Notes: generated by a model from the letters alone, not told the origin. A stretch of DNA of 44,561 nt from Coriobacteriia bacterium (GCA_034370385.1 JAXMKZ010000044.1:1-44561); one strand, 5' to 3'; counted from the first letter of the stretch, positions 23,714 to 33,152 are shown. Numbers and translations: made by a program.

Positions 23714-23941
23714 CTACAGGTCGCTCGTGACCTGGACCTCGACGTGCCATGACGCGGCGAGTTCAGCGGCGAGTTTCATCGCCTCGTCTTGAGTCGTGAA
23801 CAAGCCCTCAGGTTTCGAAGACCCATCCTCGAATGCCACCGCAACCCACCACAGGCCGGCAGCGGTGCCGCCGATCTTGTCCACGCGCACGTGGGTGACG
23901 GAATGCGCTTCGTAGAGTGCCTCACTCGTTTCCAGCCGCAC
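23714..23941 (-). CDS. Small hypothetical protein, 75 residues
   Basis: Convergent with lysA, whose stop lies five bases from this one. The sequence contains VRVDKIGGTAAGLWWVAVAFEDGSSKPEGLFTTQDEAMKLAAELAASWHVEVQV, a strand-strand-helix pattern like small DUF2188-type domains, though no family is firmly recognised. The GTG at 23941 has GGGAGG nine bases upstream on the minus strand; a TTG at 23998 would add 19 residues. Real coding is likely because the other strand has no gene here. Confidence 0.5.
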   Translation of the reverse strand: MRLETSEALYEAHSVTHVRVDKIGGTAAGLWWVAVAFEDGSSKPEGLFTTQDEAMKLAAELAASWHVEVQVTSDL

Positions 23942-24035
23942 GTGGATCGACCTCCCGGTGAATGCTCTTGTGAGGGGACGTGATGGCGGTTCGTCCAAGG
24001 GTGAGTATACGCCCGACGGTCAGTCAGGAGAACTG

Positions 24036-24425
24036 GTGAACGACATCGACGAGCTTGCGTTGAAGCATCCCTTCTGGACCTCTTCGGTGGTCGACGCGCG
24101 CCTGAGGGACACCTTCGCCCAGGCCGATTCCCGGGACGCCGCCGTGTTGCTCAGCGCGCTCGTGGGCGACGACCCGAGCGGCGATTCGGAACTGGGTGAT
24201 CTGGTCAGTTGCCGGTTGATGCTTGCTGCGCTCAAGGTGAGCGACGGCGACCTGCTCAAACTGGGCATGTGGGTTGACGTGGCCCGCGTGGATCCGCGCG
24301 ACTTGATCGCAGCCGCGGAGTACCGACGCCAGCTGCAGGGCGAAGGCGACGCCGCGGTCGAAGCGGACCTCACGGAGTATCTGATCTGGGTTTCGGTCGA
24401 CGCCGAGCCCTCGCGCGCGAACTGA
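24036..24425 (+). CDS. Hypothetical protein, 129 residues
   Basis: GTG 24036 follows CAGGAG by five bases. The protein is acidic and helical (LALKHPFWTSSVVDARLRDTFAQADSRDAAVLLSALVGDD..., then SCRLMLAALKVSDGDLLKLGMWVDVARVDPRDLIAAAEYRRQL), with no signal peptide or membrane segment. I do not recognise the family. It lies between lysA and hom on the same strand and may be transcribed with them. Confidence 0.6.
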   Translation: MNDIDELALKHPFWTSSVVDARLRDTFAQADSRDAAVLLSALVGDDPSGDSELGDLVSCRLMLAALKVSDGDLLKLGMWVDVARVDPRDLIAAAEYRRQLQGEGDAAVEADLTEYLIWVSVDAEPSRAN

Positions 24426-24478
24426 CCGGTCCGGCCCTTCGCGCGGTCGCACGCGTCGGCCCGGGGTCCTGCCTCGGG

Positions 24479-24484
24479 TACAAT
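24479..24484 (+). promoter_or_regulatory. Likely -10 element of the hom-thrB operon
   Basis: GGGTACAAT ends at 24484, giving a -10 of TACAAT 61 bases before hom. The -35 region is GC-rich and unconvincing. The same GGGGTACAAT-type sequence precedes rpiB at 40138-40143. Confidence 0.4.
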
Positions 24485-24545
24485 GACGCTTCAGAGTCGC
24501 ACCGAATGTCTGGTCGCACTGACCGTTTCAGGAGGTACTAACCGT

Positions 24546-25835
24546 ATGCGCACTATCCGTGTCGGCCTCATAGGCCTGGGTACCGTGGGATCAGGGGTCA
24601 TCGACATCATCGCTCGTCACGCGGAGGATTTTCGCCGCCGCGCCGGGGTCGACATACGTCTGACCCGTTTTGCAGATCGCGCTACCGAGCGCTTCGCCGA
24701 TCTCGGACTCGATCCGGCCACCTGCACGACTGACGCGTTCGAAGTCACTGCGGACCCCGATGTCGATGTCGTGATCGAACTCATCGGCGGCACGGGTGTG
24801 GCGCGTGACGTGGTGCTCTCCGCCCTCAAGGCGGGTAAGTCGGTCGTGACCGCCAACAAGGCCCTTCTGGCCACGCACGGCGAAGAGGTCATGGAGGCGG
24901 CGGAGGCGGCCGGTGTCGAGATCCGCTTCGAGGCGAGCGTCGGCGGCGGAATCCCCATCATCGGACCGCTCAAGCACTCGCTCACCGGTAACGAGATCAC
25001 GCGGGTCATGGGCATCGTCAACGGCACCACCAACTACATGCTCACCCGCATGGGCCAAGACGGGCTCGACTACGCCACCGCGCTCGCTGAAGCGCAGGCC
25101 AAGGGTTTCGCCGAGGCGGACCCCACCGCCGACGTCGACGGGCACGACGCTGCCGCCAAGATCGCCATCCTGGCTTCGATCGCGTTCAACTCGCGGGTCA
25201 CGCTGGAGCAGGTGCCGTCTGAAGGCATCCGCGGCCTTGCGCCCGCTGACATCGACTACGCGCGTGAGATCGGCTACCGAGTGAAGCTGCTCGCAATCGC
25301 CAACCGCACCCCCGACGGCATCGACATCCGCGTTCACCCGACGATGATTCCGGTGGCCCACCCGCTCGCCAGTGTCGACGGCGTCTACAACGCCATCTAC
25401 GTGGTGGGCGACGCGGTCGGCGAGACGATGTTCTTCGGTGAGGGCGCCGGCTCGCTGCCCGCCGCCTCCGCAGTGGTCGGTGACCTCGTGGAGGTCGCGC
25501 GCGACATCCAGGCCGACTGCCCCGCGACCGTCGGGTGTACCTGCACCGAGCACCACGCGCTCCGCGACATCTCAACGCTCAGAACGCGCTACTACGTGCG
25601 CCTGCTCGTGGTTGACGCGCCGGGCGTCCTTGCTGCGTGCGCGAGGGACTTCGGCGACCACGGCGTCTCACTGGCCAGTGTCATACAGCGTGGCGAAGAG
25701 GAGTCCGAGACCGTGGAACTCGTCTTCGTGACGCATACGGCGCTCGAGGCGGACGTGCGTGCGTCTCTTGCGCGAATCGAGGCGAGCGATGCGGTCCGCG
25801 AGGTCAGTGCGGTCATCAGGGTAGAGGACCTCTAG
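24546..25835 (+). CDS. hom: Homoserine dehydrogenase with ACT domain
   Basis: The 429-residue enzyme reduces aspartate semialdehyde to homoserine. The Rossmann motif GLIGLGTVGSG is at residues 7-17; GIVNGTTNYML and AKGFAEADPTADVDGHDAAAKI are catalytic-core signatures. A C-terminal ACT domain (about 350-425, RYYVRLLVVDAPGVLAACARDFGDHGVSL) usually senses threonine. ATG 24546 is preceded by GGAGG (24531-24535). thrB follows after four bases. Confidence 0.96.
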   Translation: MRTIRVGLIGLGTVGSGVIDIIARHAEDFRRRAGVDIRLTRFADRATERFADLGLDPATCTTDAFEVTADPDVDVVIELIGGTGVARDVVLSALKAGKSVVTANKALLATHGEEVMEAAEAAGVEIRFEASVGGGIPIIGPLKHSLTGNEITRVMGIVNGTTNYMLTRMGQDGLDYATALAEAQAKGFAEADPTADVDGHDAAAKIAILASIAFNSRVTLEQVPSEGIRGLAPADIDYAREIGYRVKLLAIANRTPDGIDIRVHPTMIPVAHPLASVDGVYNAIYVVGDAVGETMFFGEGAGSLPAASAVVGDLVEVARDIQADCPATVGCTCTEHHALRDISTLRTRYYVRLLVVDAPGVLAACARDFGDHGVSLASVIQRGEEESETVELVFVTHTALEADVRASLARIEASDAVREVSAVIRVEDL

Positions 25836-25839
25836 CCAC

Positions 25840-26757
25840 ATGGGCGCAGCCGTTCTCGTCCCCGCCACCTCTGCAAACCTCGGTCCGGGCTTCGACAGCT
25901 TCGGGCTGGCGCTGAACCTCCACAACCGCTTCGAGGCACAGTTGGCCTCGGCGTGGCGCGTGGATGTGCAGGGCGAGGGTGCGGGCGCGCTCCCGACGGG
26001 CGAGGAGAATGTGGTCGCTCGCGCTATGGCGCGGGCGTTCGCAGAGGCGGGACGAAGCGGCCTCTTCGCCGAGATCGGCTGTGCCAATCATGTTCCAACG
26101 GGCAGCGGCCTGGGCTCGTCGAGCGCTGCCATCGTCGGCGGACTACTGCTGGGAGAGGCGCTCGTCGGAGCGGACTTCGGTGATGCGCGTCGGTTGGAGC
26201 TTGCGGCAGAGATCGAGGGCCATCCGGACAACGTCGCTGCTGCGCTCTTCGGGGGATTCACCGTGTGCTGGTCGGATGAGGACCGCGTGCGCTTCGCACG
26301 CTTCGAGCCCGCGCGCGGGCTTGCCGTCGTGGCGGTTCCCGCGATGAAGGAGCTTGCGACGTCCGCCGCTCGGGCGATGCTCCCCGAAGAGGTGCCCCAC
26401 CGTGATGCCGCCTTCAACGTCGCACACGCCGGACTTCTGGCGGCATCGATCGCCACCGGCCGCCCCGAGCTGTTCGGGGACGCGCTCGCGGACCGCCTTC
26501 ACGAGCCGTATCGAGAGGCGGCCGTCGGCGACTTGAGCGAAGTCGCGTCGATCCTGCGTGACTGCGGCTCGGCGGGCGTCGCCCTGTCCGGTGCGGGTCC
26601 GACCGTCATCGGTCTCGTGGCCGGCGATACCGACCGCGCGGCTCACGAGATCGCGGCCGGAATCGCCGAGCGGGCGTCCGCCCGTATCGCGGCCTTGGGC
26701 ACGCGACGTCCGCCGCAGGCGCTCGCCATCGATCGCTGGGGCGCGCGCATCCTGTAG
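25840..26757 (+). CDS. thrB: Homoserine kinase
   Basis: The 305-residue GHMP-family kinase phosphorylates homoserine toward threonine. N-terminal VPATSANLGPGFDSFG and the ATP loop PTGSGLGSSSAA (near residue 86) are diagnostic, and ALSGAGPTVIGL is the third GHMP motif. Threonine synthase (thrC), which usually lies between hom and thrB in this gene order, is not in the window. Confidence 0.95.
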   Translation: MGAAVLVPATSANLGPGFDSFGLALNLHNRFEAQLASAWRVDVQGEGAGALPTGEENVVARAMARAFAEAGRSGLFAEIGCANHVPTGSGLGSSSAAIVGGLLLGEALVGADFGDARRLELAAEIEGHPDNVAAALFGGFTVCWSDEDRVRFARFEPARGLAVVAVPAMKELATSAARAMLPEEVPHRDAAFNVAHAGLLAASIATGRPELFGDALADRLHEPYREAAVGDLSEVASILRDCGSAGVALSGAGPTVIGLVAGDTDRAAHEIAAGIAERASARIAALGTRRPPQALAIDRWGARIL

Positions 26758-26788
26758 GGAACTTCGGGGTCCTTTCGCAGGCGCGCTG

Positions 26789-26817
26789 TTGACCGCCCAG
26801 CGTGTGTGGGGAAGAAT
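26789..26817 (+). promoter_or_regulatory. Promoter for the sppA-onward transcription unit
   Basis: TTGACC (26789-26794) and AAGAAT (26812-26817) are 17 bases apart in the gap after thrB, 59 bases before the sppA start. Confidence 0.5.
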
Positions 26818-26876
26818 CAACCGTATCCCCCTTAGCCGCAGCATCGCGGCGCGACCTTCCCCTAGAGAGGCCTCCG

Positions 26877-27947
26877 ATGTCGGATCAGGACCCCCAGCAT
26901 CCTTCGCAGCAGCCGCCTATCGGCGTGCCCCCCGTCCAGGGAGGCGCCGCGCCGCCTGTGCCGTACGCCGCGCCGCCGGTACCGTACGCCACGCCGCCTG
27001 TGACCGCCGGTGTCGCCGCTCCCCGTCGCTCTCGCGCGTGGATCGGGTGGACTATCGGCATCATCGTGGCTCTCGCGCTGCTCATCGGTTCGTGCACCGT
27101 ACCCTTCGCGCTGATGATGGGCGGCGAAACGTCATCCCTGCCCAGGGGTATCGGAGATGCGGTAGCGGTGATCCACATCGACGGTCCGATCGCCGGAGTC
27201 GGCGACGCCTACTCGGGTTACGTGACCCCCGAGCGTTTCTACGACACGATCGACCGGGCGCAGGAGGACAGCTCGGTGAAGGCCATCGTGCTGCGCGTTG
27301 ACTCGCCGGGAGGCACCGTGGCGGCGAGCGAGGAGATCGCGCGCTACGTCGACCAGTGCACCAAGCCGGTCGTTGTCTCGAGCGGCGATGTGAATGCGTC
27401 CGGTGCGTACATGGTGTCGTCGCAGGCCGATGAGATCTGGGCCCTGCCCGGAACCGCGGTCGGCAGCATCGGGGTGATCGCGCAGATCCCCAACGTCGCG
27501 GGCTTGCTCGACAAGCTCGGCGTGGAGTTCACGGTCATCACCGCTGGCGAGAACAAGGACACGGGAAGCCCGTATCGCCCCCTGACCGATGAGGAGAAGG
27601 CGCTGATCCAGGGCGAGGTCGATGATGTCTACGGGCAGTTCATCGATATCGTGGCCGAGGGTCGGGAGATGGAGCGCTCTGAAGTCGAGTCCCTGGCGAC
27701 GGGGTGGACGTGGAGCGGCGAGCGGGCCAAAGAGCTCGGGCTGGTCGACAAGATCGGCACCTACGAGGACGCGCTCGATGCGGCTGCTGATAAGGGTGGC
27801 ATCCGAGGAGAGTACGAGGTGACCACCTACGACGACGAGTTCGGAGATATCTTCGGAGCACTCATGGGGCTCACCCGGGTGCTGTCCTCATTGGAGGCGG
27901 CCGCCTCGGGTCCGGACACGTCAACGCGCGGGCGACTGCCCCGCTAG
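26877..27947 (+). CDS. sppA: Signal peptide peptidase SppA, 36-kDa type
   Basis: The 356-residue S49-family protease starts with a Pro-rich cytoplasmic tail (residues 13-42 contain two near copies of PPVPYA), then one membrane helix (about 55-80). Extracytoplasmic motifs are VIHIDGPIAG, LRVDSPGGTVAASEEI, nucleophile S175 in DVNASGAYM and general base K227 in GENKDTGSP, giving a Ser-Lys dyad. It degrades leftover signal peptides in the membrane. ATG 26877 follows AGAGAGG. Confidence 0.93.
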   Translation: MSDQDPQHPSQQPPIGVPPVQGGAAPPVPYAAPPVPYATPPVTAGVAAPRRSRAWIGWTIGIIVALALLIGSCTVPFALMMGGETSSLPRGIGDAVAVIHIDGPIAGVGDAYSGYVTPERFYDTIDRAQEDSSVKAIVLRVDSPGGTVAASEEIARYVDQCTKPVVVSSGDVNASGAYMVSSQADEIWALPGTAVGSIGVIAQIPNVAGLLDKLGVEFTVITAGENKDTGSPYRPLTDEEKALIQGEVDDVYGQFIDIVAEGREMERSEVESLATGWTWSGERAKELGLVDKIGTYEDALDAAADKGGIRGEYEVTTYDDEFGDIFGALMGLTRVLSSLEAAASGPDTSTRGRLPR

Positions 27948-27966
27948 CGCTGGAAAGGCGAGGACC

Positions 27967-28785
27967 GTGGGAGATCCGACCGTCATCGCTCACATCTCGG
28001 ACCTGCACTGCGGGTCTCGGTACCACATACCCTCACTGGCCAAGCGCGTCATCGATGAGCTCAACATCCTGTGTCCGGACATGGTCGTCGTCACCGGCGA
28101 CCTGACCGACATGGGTTTTCGCCACGAGTTCGTTCAGGCGCACGGCCTTATCGAGAAGATCGCCTGCAATCGCAGGGTGGTGCTGCTGGGCAATCACGAC
28201 GCCCGCAACGTCGGCGACGAGCACTACATCGAGCTGTTCGGGGCGCGGAGCTCAGAGCTGTCCTACGGGGGCGTCCACGTGCTCGGAATCGACTCGAGTG
28301 AGCCCGATCTGGACACCGGCCGCGTGGGCCGCGAGCGTTATCGCTGGATCGAAGAGCGCTTCGCGGAGTGCCTCGACGAGGTGAAGATCCTGGCCATGCA
28401 TCATCATCTCGTGCCGGTGCCCGGAACCGGCCGAGAGCGCAACATCGTCCACGACGCAGGCGACCTGCTGCGCGTTCTTGCCAACAATGGGGCCGATATC
28501 GTGCTGTGCGGGCACAAGCACGTGCCCAACGTCTGGCGGCTCGAAGATATGCTCATCATCAACGCAGGCACCTGCTGCACGCACCGCCTGCGCGGCAGGG
28601 TGCGCCCCTGCTACAACATCATCGAGATCCACGACGACGGTCGAGTGCGGGTGCTTCTCAAGGAGCCCTACGTGGACAGCGAGGTGGTCGCTGACTTCAC
28701 CGACATCAACCGCCGGCACTGTCGTTGGCGTCCGGGCGTGCAAGCGCCCGACCTCGATGAGGTAGTGGTCAGGGATCCACGATGA
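27967..28785 (+). CDS. Calcineurin-like metallophosphoesterase
   Basis: The 272-residue protein shows every metal-binding motif of the family in order: HISDLHCG (about 10-17), VTGDLTDMG (about 43), LLGNHDARN (about 76), MHHHLVP (about 143) and CGHKHVPN (about 181). It most resembles the CpdA/Icc branch of cyclic-nucleotide phosphodiesterases. Its stop overlaps the start of the cyclic 2,3-diphosphoglycerate synthase by four bases, so the two are probably made together; a substrate connected with that solute is an inference. Confidence 0.9.
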   Translation: MGDPTVIAHISDLHCGSRYHIPSLAKRVIDELNILCPDMVVVTGDLTDMGFRHEFVQAHGLIEKIACNRRVVLLGNHDARNVGDEHYIELFGARSSELSYGGVHVLGIDSSEPDLDTGRVGRERYRWIEERFAECLDEVKILAMHHHLVPVPGTGRERNIVHDAGDLLRVLANNGADIVLCGHKHVPNVWRLEDMLIINAGTCCTHRLRGRVRPCYNIIEIHDDGRVRVLLKEPYVDSEVVADFTDINRRHCRWRPGVQAPDLDEVVVRDPR

Positions 28786-30131
28786 GGCGGGTCGTAGCCC
28801 TCATCGACGGCGAACACTACCCGCCGGTTGTACGCTCCGCGATCGCGGCCCTTGAGCAGGACAACGAGGTGGTCGCCGCGGTCTTTGTGGGAGGAACCGA
28901 GAAGGTCGACCTCGCGAACGGGTTCGAGGCCTATGGGGTTCCGGTGCTTGCCGGCGGCGACCCAAGCGACGTCATCGCTGCGGCGATCACGCGCTACGAG
29001 CCTGACGCGCTTGTCGATCTATCCGATGAGCCGGTGCTGTCCGCAGCCGACCGCTTCAAGCTGGCTTCGCTCGCTTTGGGCAGGGGCGTGGAGTACCGCG
29101 GGGCGGACTTCGTCTTCACCCCGCCCCGTTCGCGCGTCGAGCCGCGCACCCCGACGCTCGGCATCATCGGCACGGGGAAGCGCGTCGGCAAGACGGCGGT
29201 ATCGGCCTACATCGCGCGCTCCCTCAAGGCGGCCGGCCGTGACATCGTGGTTCTGGCGATGGGCCGTGGCGGTCCCGCTGAGCCCGAGGTCATTCATGGC
29301 GATCAGGTGGCGCTCACGACATCAGACCTGCTCGAAATGGCACGCCAGGGCAAGCACGCGTCAAGCGACAACTACGAAGATGCGGTGATGAGCCGCGTGA
29401 CGACGGTGGGGTGTCGACGGTGCGGCGGAGGCCTTGCGGGCGAGACGTTCTTCAGTAACGTGCCCGACGGAGCGCGCCTGGCCGACACGCTCGGCAAGGA
29501 GCTCATCGTGCTCGAGGGATCCGGTGCGGCGATCCCTCCGGTGCACGCCGATGCGAGCGTCATCGTCGTCAGCGCCGGTAAGGGGGTCGGCTACGTCCGT
29601 GACTACTTCGGCCCCTACCGGCTTGGCCGCGCCGACCTCGTGGTGCTCTCGTCAGCCGAGGAGCCGCTGGCCACAAAGGCGGATGTGGAAGCGATTCGAG
29701 CCGCGATAGCGGCTCTAGCGCCCGAGGTGCCTGTCATCGCGACCACGCTGCGGCCAGCGCCGATCGAGCCGGTTGCTGGTCGCAAGGTGCTGTTCGCCAC
29801 CACGGCCCCCGCGGCCATCGCGCCGCGGCTCGCCGAGCATCTTGAGTCCCACTACGGGTGTGAGGTCGTTGCGGTGAGTACCGCGCTGTCAGATAGGATC
29901 AAGCTCAGGGAGGATCTGGCTGCCCACCGGGGGCGCTTCGACCTGCTGCTCACGGAACTCAAGGCGGCTGCCATCGATGTGGTTGCCGCGGCCGGCGAGG
30001 ACGCGGGTGTCCCCACCGTGTTGTGTGACAACGTTCCCGTGGCTGTCGACGGTGGCGATCTGGAGCACCTCATCGATCGCGTGTCGTCGCTCGCACTGCA
30101 GCGTGGCGCCGCGCGCAGGGGCAGGGGGTAG
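28782..30131 (+). CDS. Cyclic 2,3-diphosphoglycerate synthase
   Basis: The 449-residue protein begins RRVVALIDGEHYPPVVRSAI and continues VVAAVFVGGTEKV, hallmarks of the ATP-dependent enzyme that closes 2,3-diphosphoglycerate into its cyclic pyrophosphate. A P-loop, GTGKRVGKT, lies at residues 130-138 in a Rossmann-like domain. CRRCGGG (near 211) gives a cysteine pair, and the rest (VLEGSGAAIPPVHADASVIVVSAGKGVGYVRDYFGPYRL) is typical. The family is best known from thermophilic methanogens; here it is followed five bases later by the enzyme that makes its substrate. Confidence 0.88.
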   Translation: MRRVVALIDGEHYPPVVRSAIAALEQDNEVVAAVFVGGTEKVDLANGFEAYGVPVLAGGDPSDVIAAAITRYEPDALVDLSDEPVLSAADRFKLASLALGRGVEYRGADFVFTPPRSRVEPRTPTLGIIGTGKRVGKTAVSAYIARSLKAAGRDIVVLAMGRGGPAEPEVIHGDQVALTTSDLLEMARQGKHASSDNYEDAVMSRVTTVGCRRCGGGLAGETFFSNVPDGARLADTLGKELIVLEGSGAAIPPVHADASVIVVSAGKGVGYVRDYFGPYRLGRADLVVLSSAEEPLATKADVEAIRAAIAALAPEVPVIATTLRPAPIEPVAGRKVLFATTAPAAIAPRLAEHLESHYGCEVVAVSTALSDRIKLREDLAAHRGRFDLLLTELKAAAIDVVAAAGEDAGVPTVLCDNVPVAVDGGDLEHLIDRVSSLALQRGAARRGRG

Positions 30132-30136
30132 ACCAC

Positions 30137-31039
30137 GTGTCAGACCGAAGGCCGACCATAACCATCACCGACAAGGCGCACGGCCTGCCGTTCAGCAAGG
30201 GGCTACTGGCCCAGTCGCTGACCGCGACCGGGCTTGCGCCGAGCCGCGCATACGAGATCGCCGCCCTCATCCAAGATGACCTGCGTGAGCGCGAGGAACT
30301 GAGCCTGACCACCGAGCGGCTTCGTGAGGTGACCCGCGACTACGTGAAACGGTTGGCGGGCGACGAGTTCGCTCGGCGCTACCTCAAGCTGCGCGACGTG
30401 AGCCGGCTCGACAGGCCGCTGATCGTCCTGATCGGCGGTACGACCGGTGTAGGCAAGTCGACCATCGCCACCGAGGTGGCCCACCGGCTCGGTATCACGC
30501 GAATCACATCCACCGATTCCATACGCCAGGTGATGCGTGGTATATTCAGCAAAGACCTGATGCCCGCGATACACGACAGCGCGTTCTCTGCGTGGCAAGG
30601 TCTGCGAGTTCCCGTGCCGCAAGGCGCAGATCCTGTCATCGTCGGATTCCGTGAGCAGACCGCCGCCGTCACGTCAGGCGTCAAGGCGATCATCGAACGG
30701 GCGGTCCTCGAGGGGACATCGATGGTGATCGAGGGAATCCACCTCGTTCCGGGCTACCTCGATCTGGGACAGTTCTCAGCGGCGCGGGTCGTTCACATCG
30801 TCATCGGAGTCGATGACGAACAGTCGCACCTCAGCCACTTCTACATTCGCGAGGTGCAGACCGAGGGAACACGCCCGCTGGAGCGCTACCGGACGGGGTT
30901 CAAGAGCATCCGGACGTTGGGCGTCTACATCGAGGAGATGGCGCGAGAGCACGATGTCCCGCTTATCTACAGCCATCAGCTGGATAGGACGGTGGCAGAC
31001 GTTCTCGAGTGCGTGGTCACGAAGGCGATCGACGAGTAG
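30137..31039 (+). CDS. 2-phosphoglycerate kinase
   Basis: The 300-residue protein has an N-terminal ATP-cone-like domain (about 1-92: ITDKAHGLPFSKGLLAQSLTATGL..AYEIAALIQDDL) followed by a P-loop kinase domain with IGGTTGVGKST at 99-109 and MVIEGIHLVPGYLDL. That architecture is specific to 2-phosphoglycerate kinases of cyclic 2,3-diphosphoglycerate synthesis, which convert 2-phosphoglycerate to 2,3-diphosphoglycerate with ATP. GTG start five bases after the synthase stop: one operon, consecutive steps. Confidence 0.88.
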   Translation: MSDRRPTITITDKAHGLPFSKGLLAQSLTATGLAPSRAYEIAALIQDDLREREELSLTTERLREVTRDYVKRLAGDEFARRYLKLRDVSRLDRPLIVLIGGTTGVGKSTIATEVAHRLGITRITSTDSIRQVMRGIFSKDLMPAIHDSAFSAWQGLRVPVPQGADPVIVGFREQTAAVTSGVKAIIERAVLEGTSMVIEGIHLVPGYLDLGQFSAARVVHIVIGVDDEQSHLSHFYIREVQTEGTRPLERYRTGFKSIRTLGVYIEEMAREHDVPLIYSHQLDRTVADVLECVVTKAIDE

Positions 31040-31090
31040 CAGCGTGGTGCGCCCAGGCGCGCCGCAACAGGCAGAAGGGACACGTTCATC

Positions 31091-31753
31091 GTGAAGTTTT
31101 ACTTGGATACGGCCGATATCGCAGAGATCGAAGAGGCCGCCAGTTGGGGTGTTCTGGCGGGAGTGACCACCAACCCGACGCTGTATGCGCGGGTCGGAGG
31201 CAAGCTCGCCGACTTTCACGGTCACCTGAAGCGGATCTGCGACATCGTGGACGGCCCCGTCAGTGGCGAGACGGTCGGTCTGAGCCGCGATGAGATCGTG
31301 CGCGAGGGCCTTGAGTTGGCGGCCATCGCGCCTAACCTGATCGTCAAAGTGCCCACCATGCCCGAGGGGCTGGCGGCCACCAAGACGCTGTTCGACAAGG
31401 GCATCAAGGTCAACATGACACTCTGCTTCACCGTGCCGCAGGCGATGCTCGCGGCGCGCTCCGGAGCCGCCTATATCTCACCCTTCGTCGGCCGATTCGA
31501 CGACATCAGCGAGGACGGCATCGCTCAGCTGGCCGACGTCGTCACCGCGCTTTCCAACTACGACTTCGGACACGACGTCGAGGTCATCGCCGCATCGCTT
31601 CGCTCGGCAAACCACGTGACGCAGGCGGCCCTGATGGGTGCCGACATCGCGACCGTGCCGTTCGCCGTACTGAAGAACCTCGTGAAGCATCCGCTCACGG
31701 ATAGAGGCCTGGAGTCGTTCCTGGCCGACTGGGAGAAAGTGAAGAACGCATGA
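31091..31753 (+). CDS. fsa: Fructose-6-phosphate aldolase / short transaldolase
   Basis: The 220-residue protein is a class I aldolase of the TalC/FSA type: MKFYLDTADIAEIEEAASWGVLAGVTTNPTL, with the Schiff-base K86 in NLIVKVPTM and the C-terminal GADIATVPFAVLKNLVKHPLTD. It either transfers a dihydroxyacetone unit (transaldolase) or splits fructose 6-phosphate; sequence alone does not decide. It lies 51 bases after the kinase and overlaps rho by four bases. Confidence 0.93.
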   Translation: MKFYLDTADIAEIEEAASWGVLAGVTTNPTLYARVGGKLADFHGHLKRICDIVDGPVSGETVGLSRDEIVREGLELAAIAPNLIVKVPTMPEGLAATKTLFDKGIKVNMTLCFTVPQAMLAARSGAAYISPFVGRFDDISEDGIAQLADVVTALSNYDFGHDVEVIAASLRSANHVTQAALMGADIATVPFAVLKNLVKHPLTDRGLESFLADWEKVKNA

Positions 31754-33102
31754 GTGCACGTCCCCGCAAGCGTGGCCGCCGCGGCAGCGGTGGACAGCCG
31801 CAGGAAGCGCCGCCCAAGCCCAGCGTGACCCGCGAGCAGCTCGTCGAGCTCACCGTGGCGCAGCTGCGCGCGATGGCAATCGAGCTGTCGATCGATCACA
31901 AGCCGCTGAAGAAGAAGGACGAGATCATCGACGCCGTGCTCGAGGCGAAGGTGAAGTCCGAGGGATTCATCGAGATCTCCGGCATCCTCGACGTCTTGCC
32001 GGAAGGCTACGGATTCGTTCGCACAGGCGGCTATCTGCCGGGCGACCGCGACATCTACGTCTCGATGTCGGCCGTGCGCCGCAATGAGCTTCGGCGCGGC
32101 GACATGGTCCGAGGTCAGGTGCGGCCCCCGCGTGACAACGAGAAGTACCCCGCCCTGCAGCGCCTGGACCAGATCAACGGGAAGGATCCCGAGGCGAATC
32201 GAGGGCGTCCCAAGTTCGCCGACCTCACGCCGATCTATCCCGATGAGCGACTGCGCATGGAGCACGGTCCGCAGTTCATGACCGCGCGCACCATCGACCT
32301 CGTCGCACCCATCGGCAAGGGCCAGCGCGGGCTGATCGTGTCACCGCCCAAGGCCGGAAAGACGACGGTACTCAAGGACGTCGCGGCCGCCATCAGCGCC
32401 AACGACCCGGATGTCTACCTCATGTGCCTGCTCGTGGATGAGCGGCCCGAGGAAGTCACCGACATGGAGCGCTCGATTCACGGCGAAGTGGTGTCTTCGA
32501 CGTTCGATATGCCCTCTGAACAGCACATCGCTGTGGCCGAACTCGTCATCGAACGGGCCAAGCGCCTGGTGGAAAGCGGCCGCGATGTGGTCATCCTGCT
32601 CGACTCGATAACCCGGCTGGCGCGTGCCTACAACCTGGCCTCGCCGGCGTCGGGACGCATCTTGTCCGGCGGCGTGGACTCGCAGGCTCTCTACCCCCCG
32701 AAGAAGTTCTTCGGCGCGGCCCGCAACATCGAGTTCGGCGGCTCGCTCACCATCCTGGCGACGGCGCTCGTCGACACGGGCTCGAAGATGGACGAGGTGA
32801 TCTTCGAGGAGTTCAAGGGCACCGGCAACATGGAGCTTCGCCTCGACCGTGGTTTGGCCGACCGCCGCATCTTCCCCGCGATCGACGTCATCACGTCAGG
32901 CACGCGCAAAGAAGAGCTGCTGCTGGATCCTCAGGAGGCGCCGTTCGTCTGGGGCGTGCGCCGCATCCTGCACGGCATCGACAACCCCGAGCGCGCTATG
33001 GACATGCTGATCAAGGGCCTCAAGCAGACGAACAGCAACATGGAGTTCCTGGCCAAGATGGCCCGCAAGGCGGGGGACACGCGCAACGGTATCGACCTGT
33101 AG
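31750..33102 (+). CDS. rho: Transcription termination factor Rho
   Basis: The 450-residue hexameric RNA helicase has a short basic N-terminus ([12 protein letters not shown]), the Rho N-domain helices ([18 protein letters not shown]), a cold-shock-like RNA-binding domain (about 75-150, [21 protein letters not shown]) and the motor domain with Walker [10 protein letters not shown] near residue 198 and [13 protein letters not shown]. It lacks the long Arg-rich insertion seen in many high-GC actinobacteria such as Mycobacterium. ATG overlaps the aldolase stop. Confidence 0.96.
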   Translation: MSARPRKRGRRGSGGQPQEAPPKPSVTREQLVELTVAQLRAMAIELSIDHKPLKKKDEIIDAVLEAKVKSEGFIEISGILDVLPEGYGFVRTGGYLPGDRDIYVSMSAVRRNELRRGDMVRGQVRPPRDNEKYPALQRLDQINGKDPEANRGRPKFADLTPIYPDERLRMEHGPQFMTARTIDLVAPIGKGQRGLIVSPPKAGKTTVLKDVAAAISANDPDVYLMCLLVDERPEEVTDMERSIHGEVVSSTFDMPSEQHIAVAELVIERAKRLVESGRDVVILLDSITRLARAYNLASPASGRILSGGVDSQALYPPKKFFGAARNIEFGGSLTILATALVDTGSKMDEVIFEEFKGTGNMELRLDRGLADRRIFPAIDVITSGTRKEELLLDPQEAPFVWGVRRILHGIDNPERAMDMLIKGLKQTNSNMEFLAKMARKAGDTRNGIDL

Positions 33103-33152
33103 CACGCAACGGCGCTCGGCACAGGTCCGGCGCTCAGACAGTCCTCGCTTCG

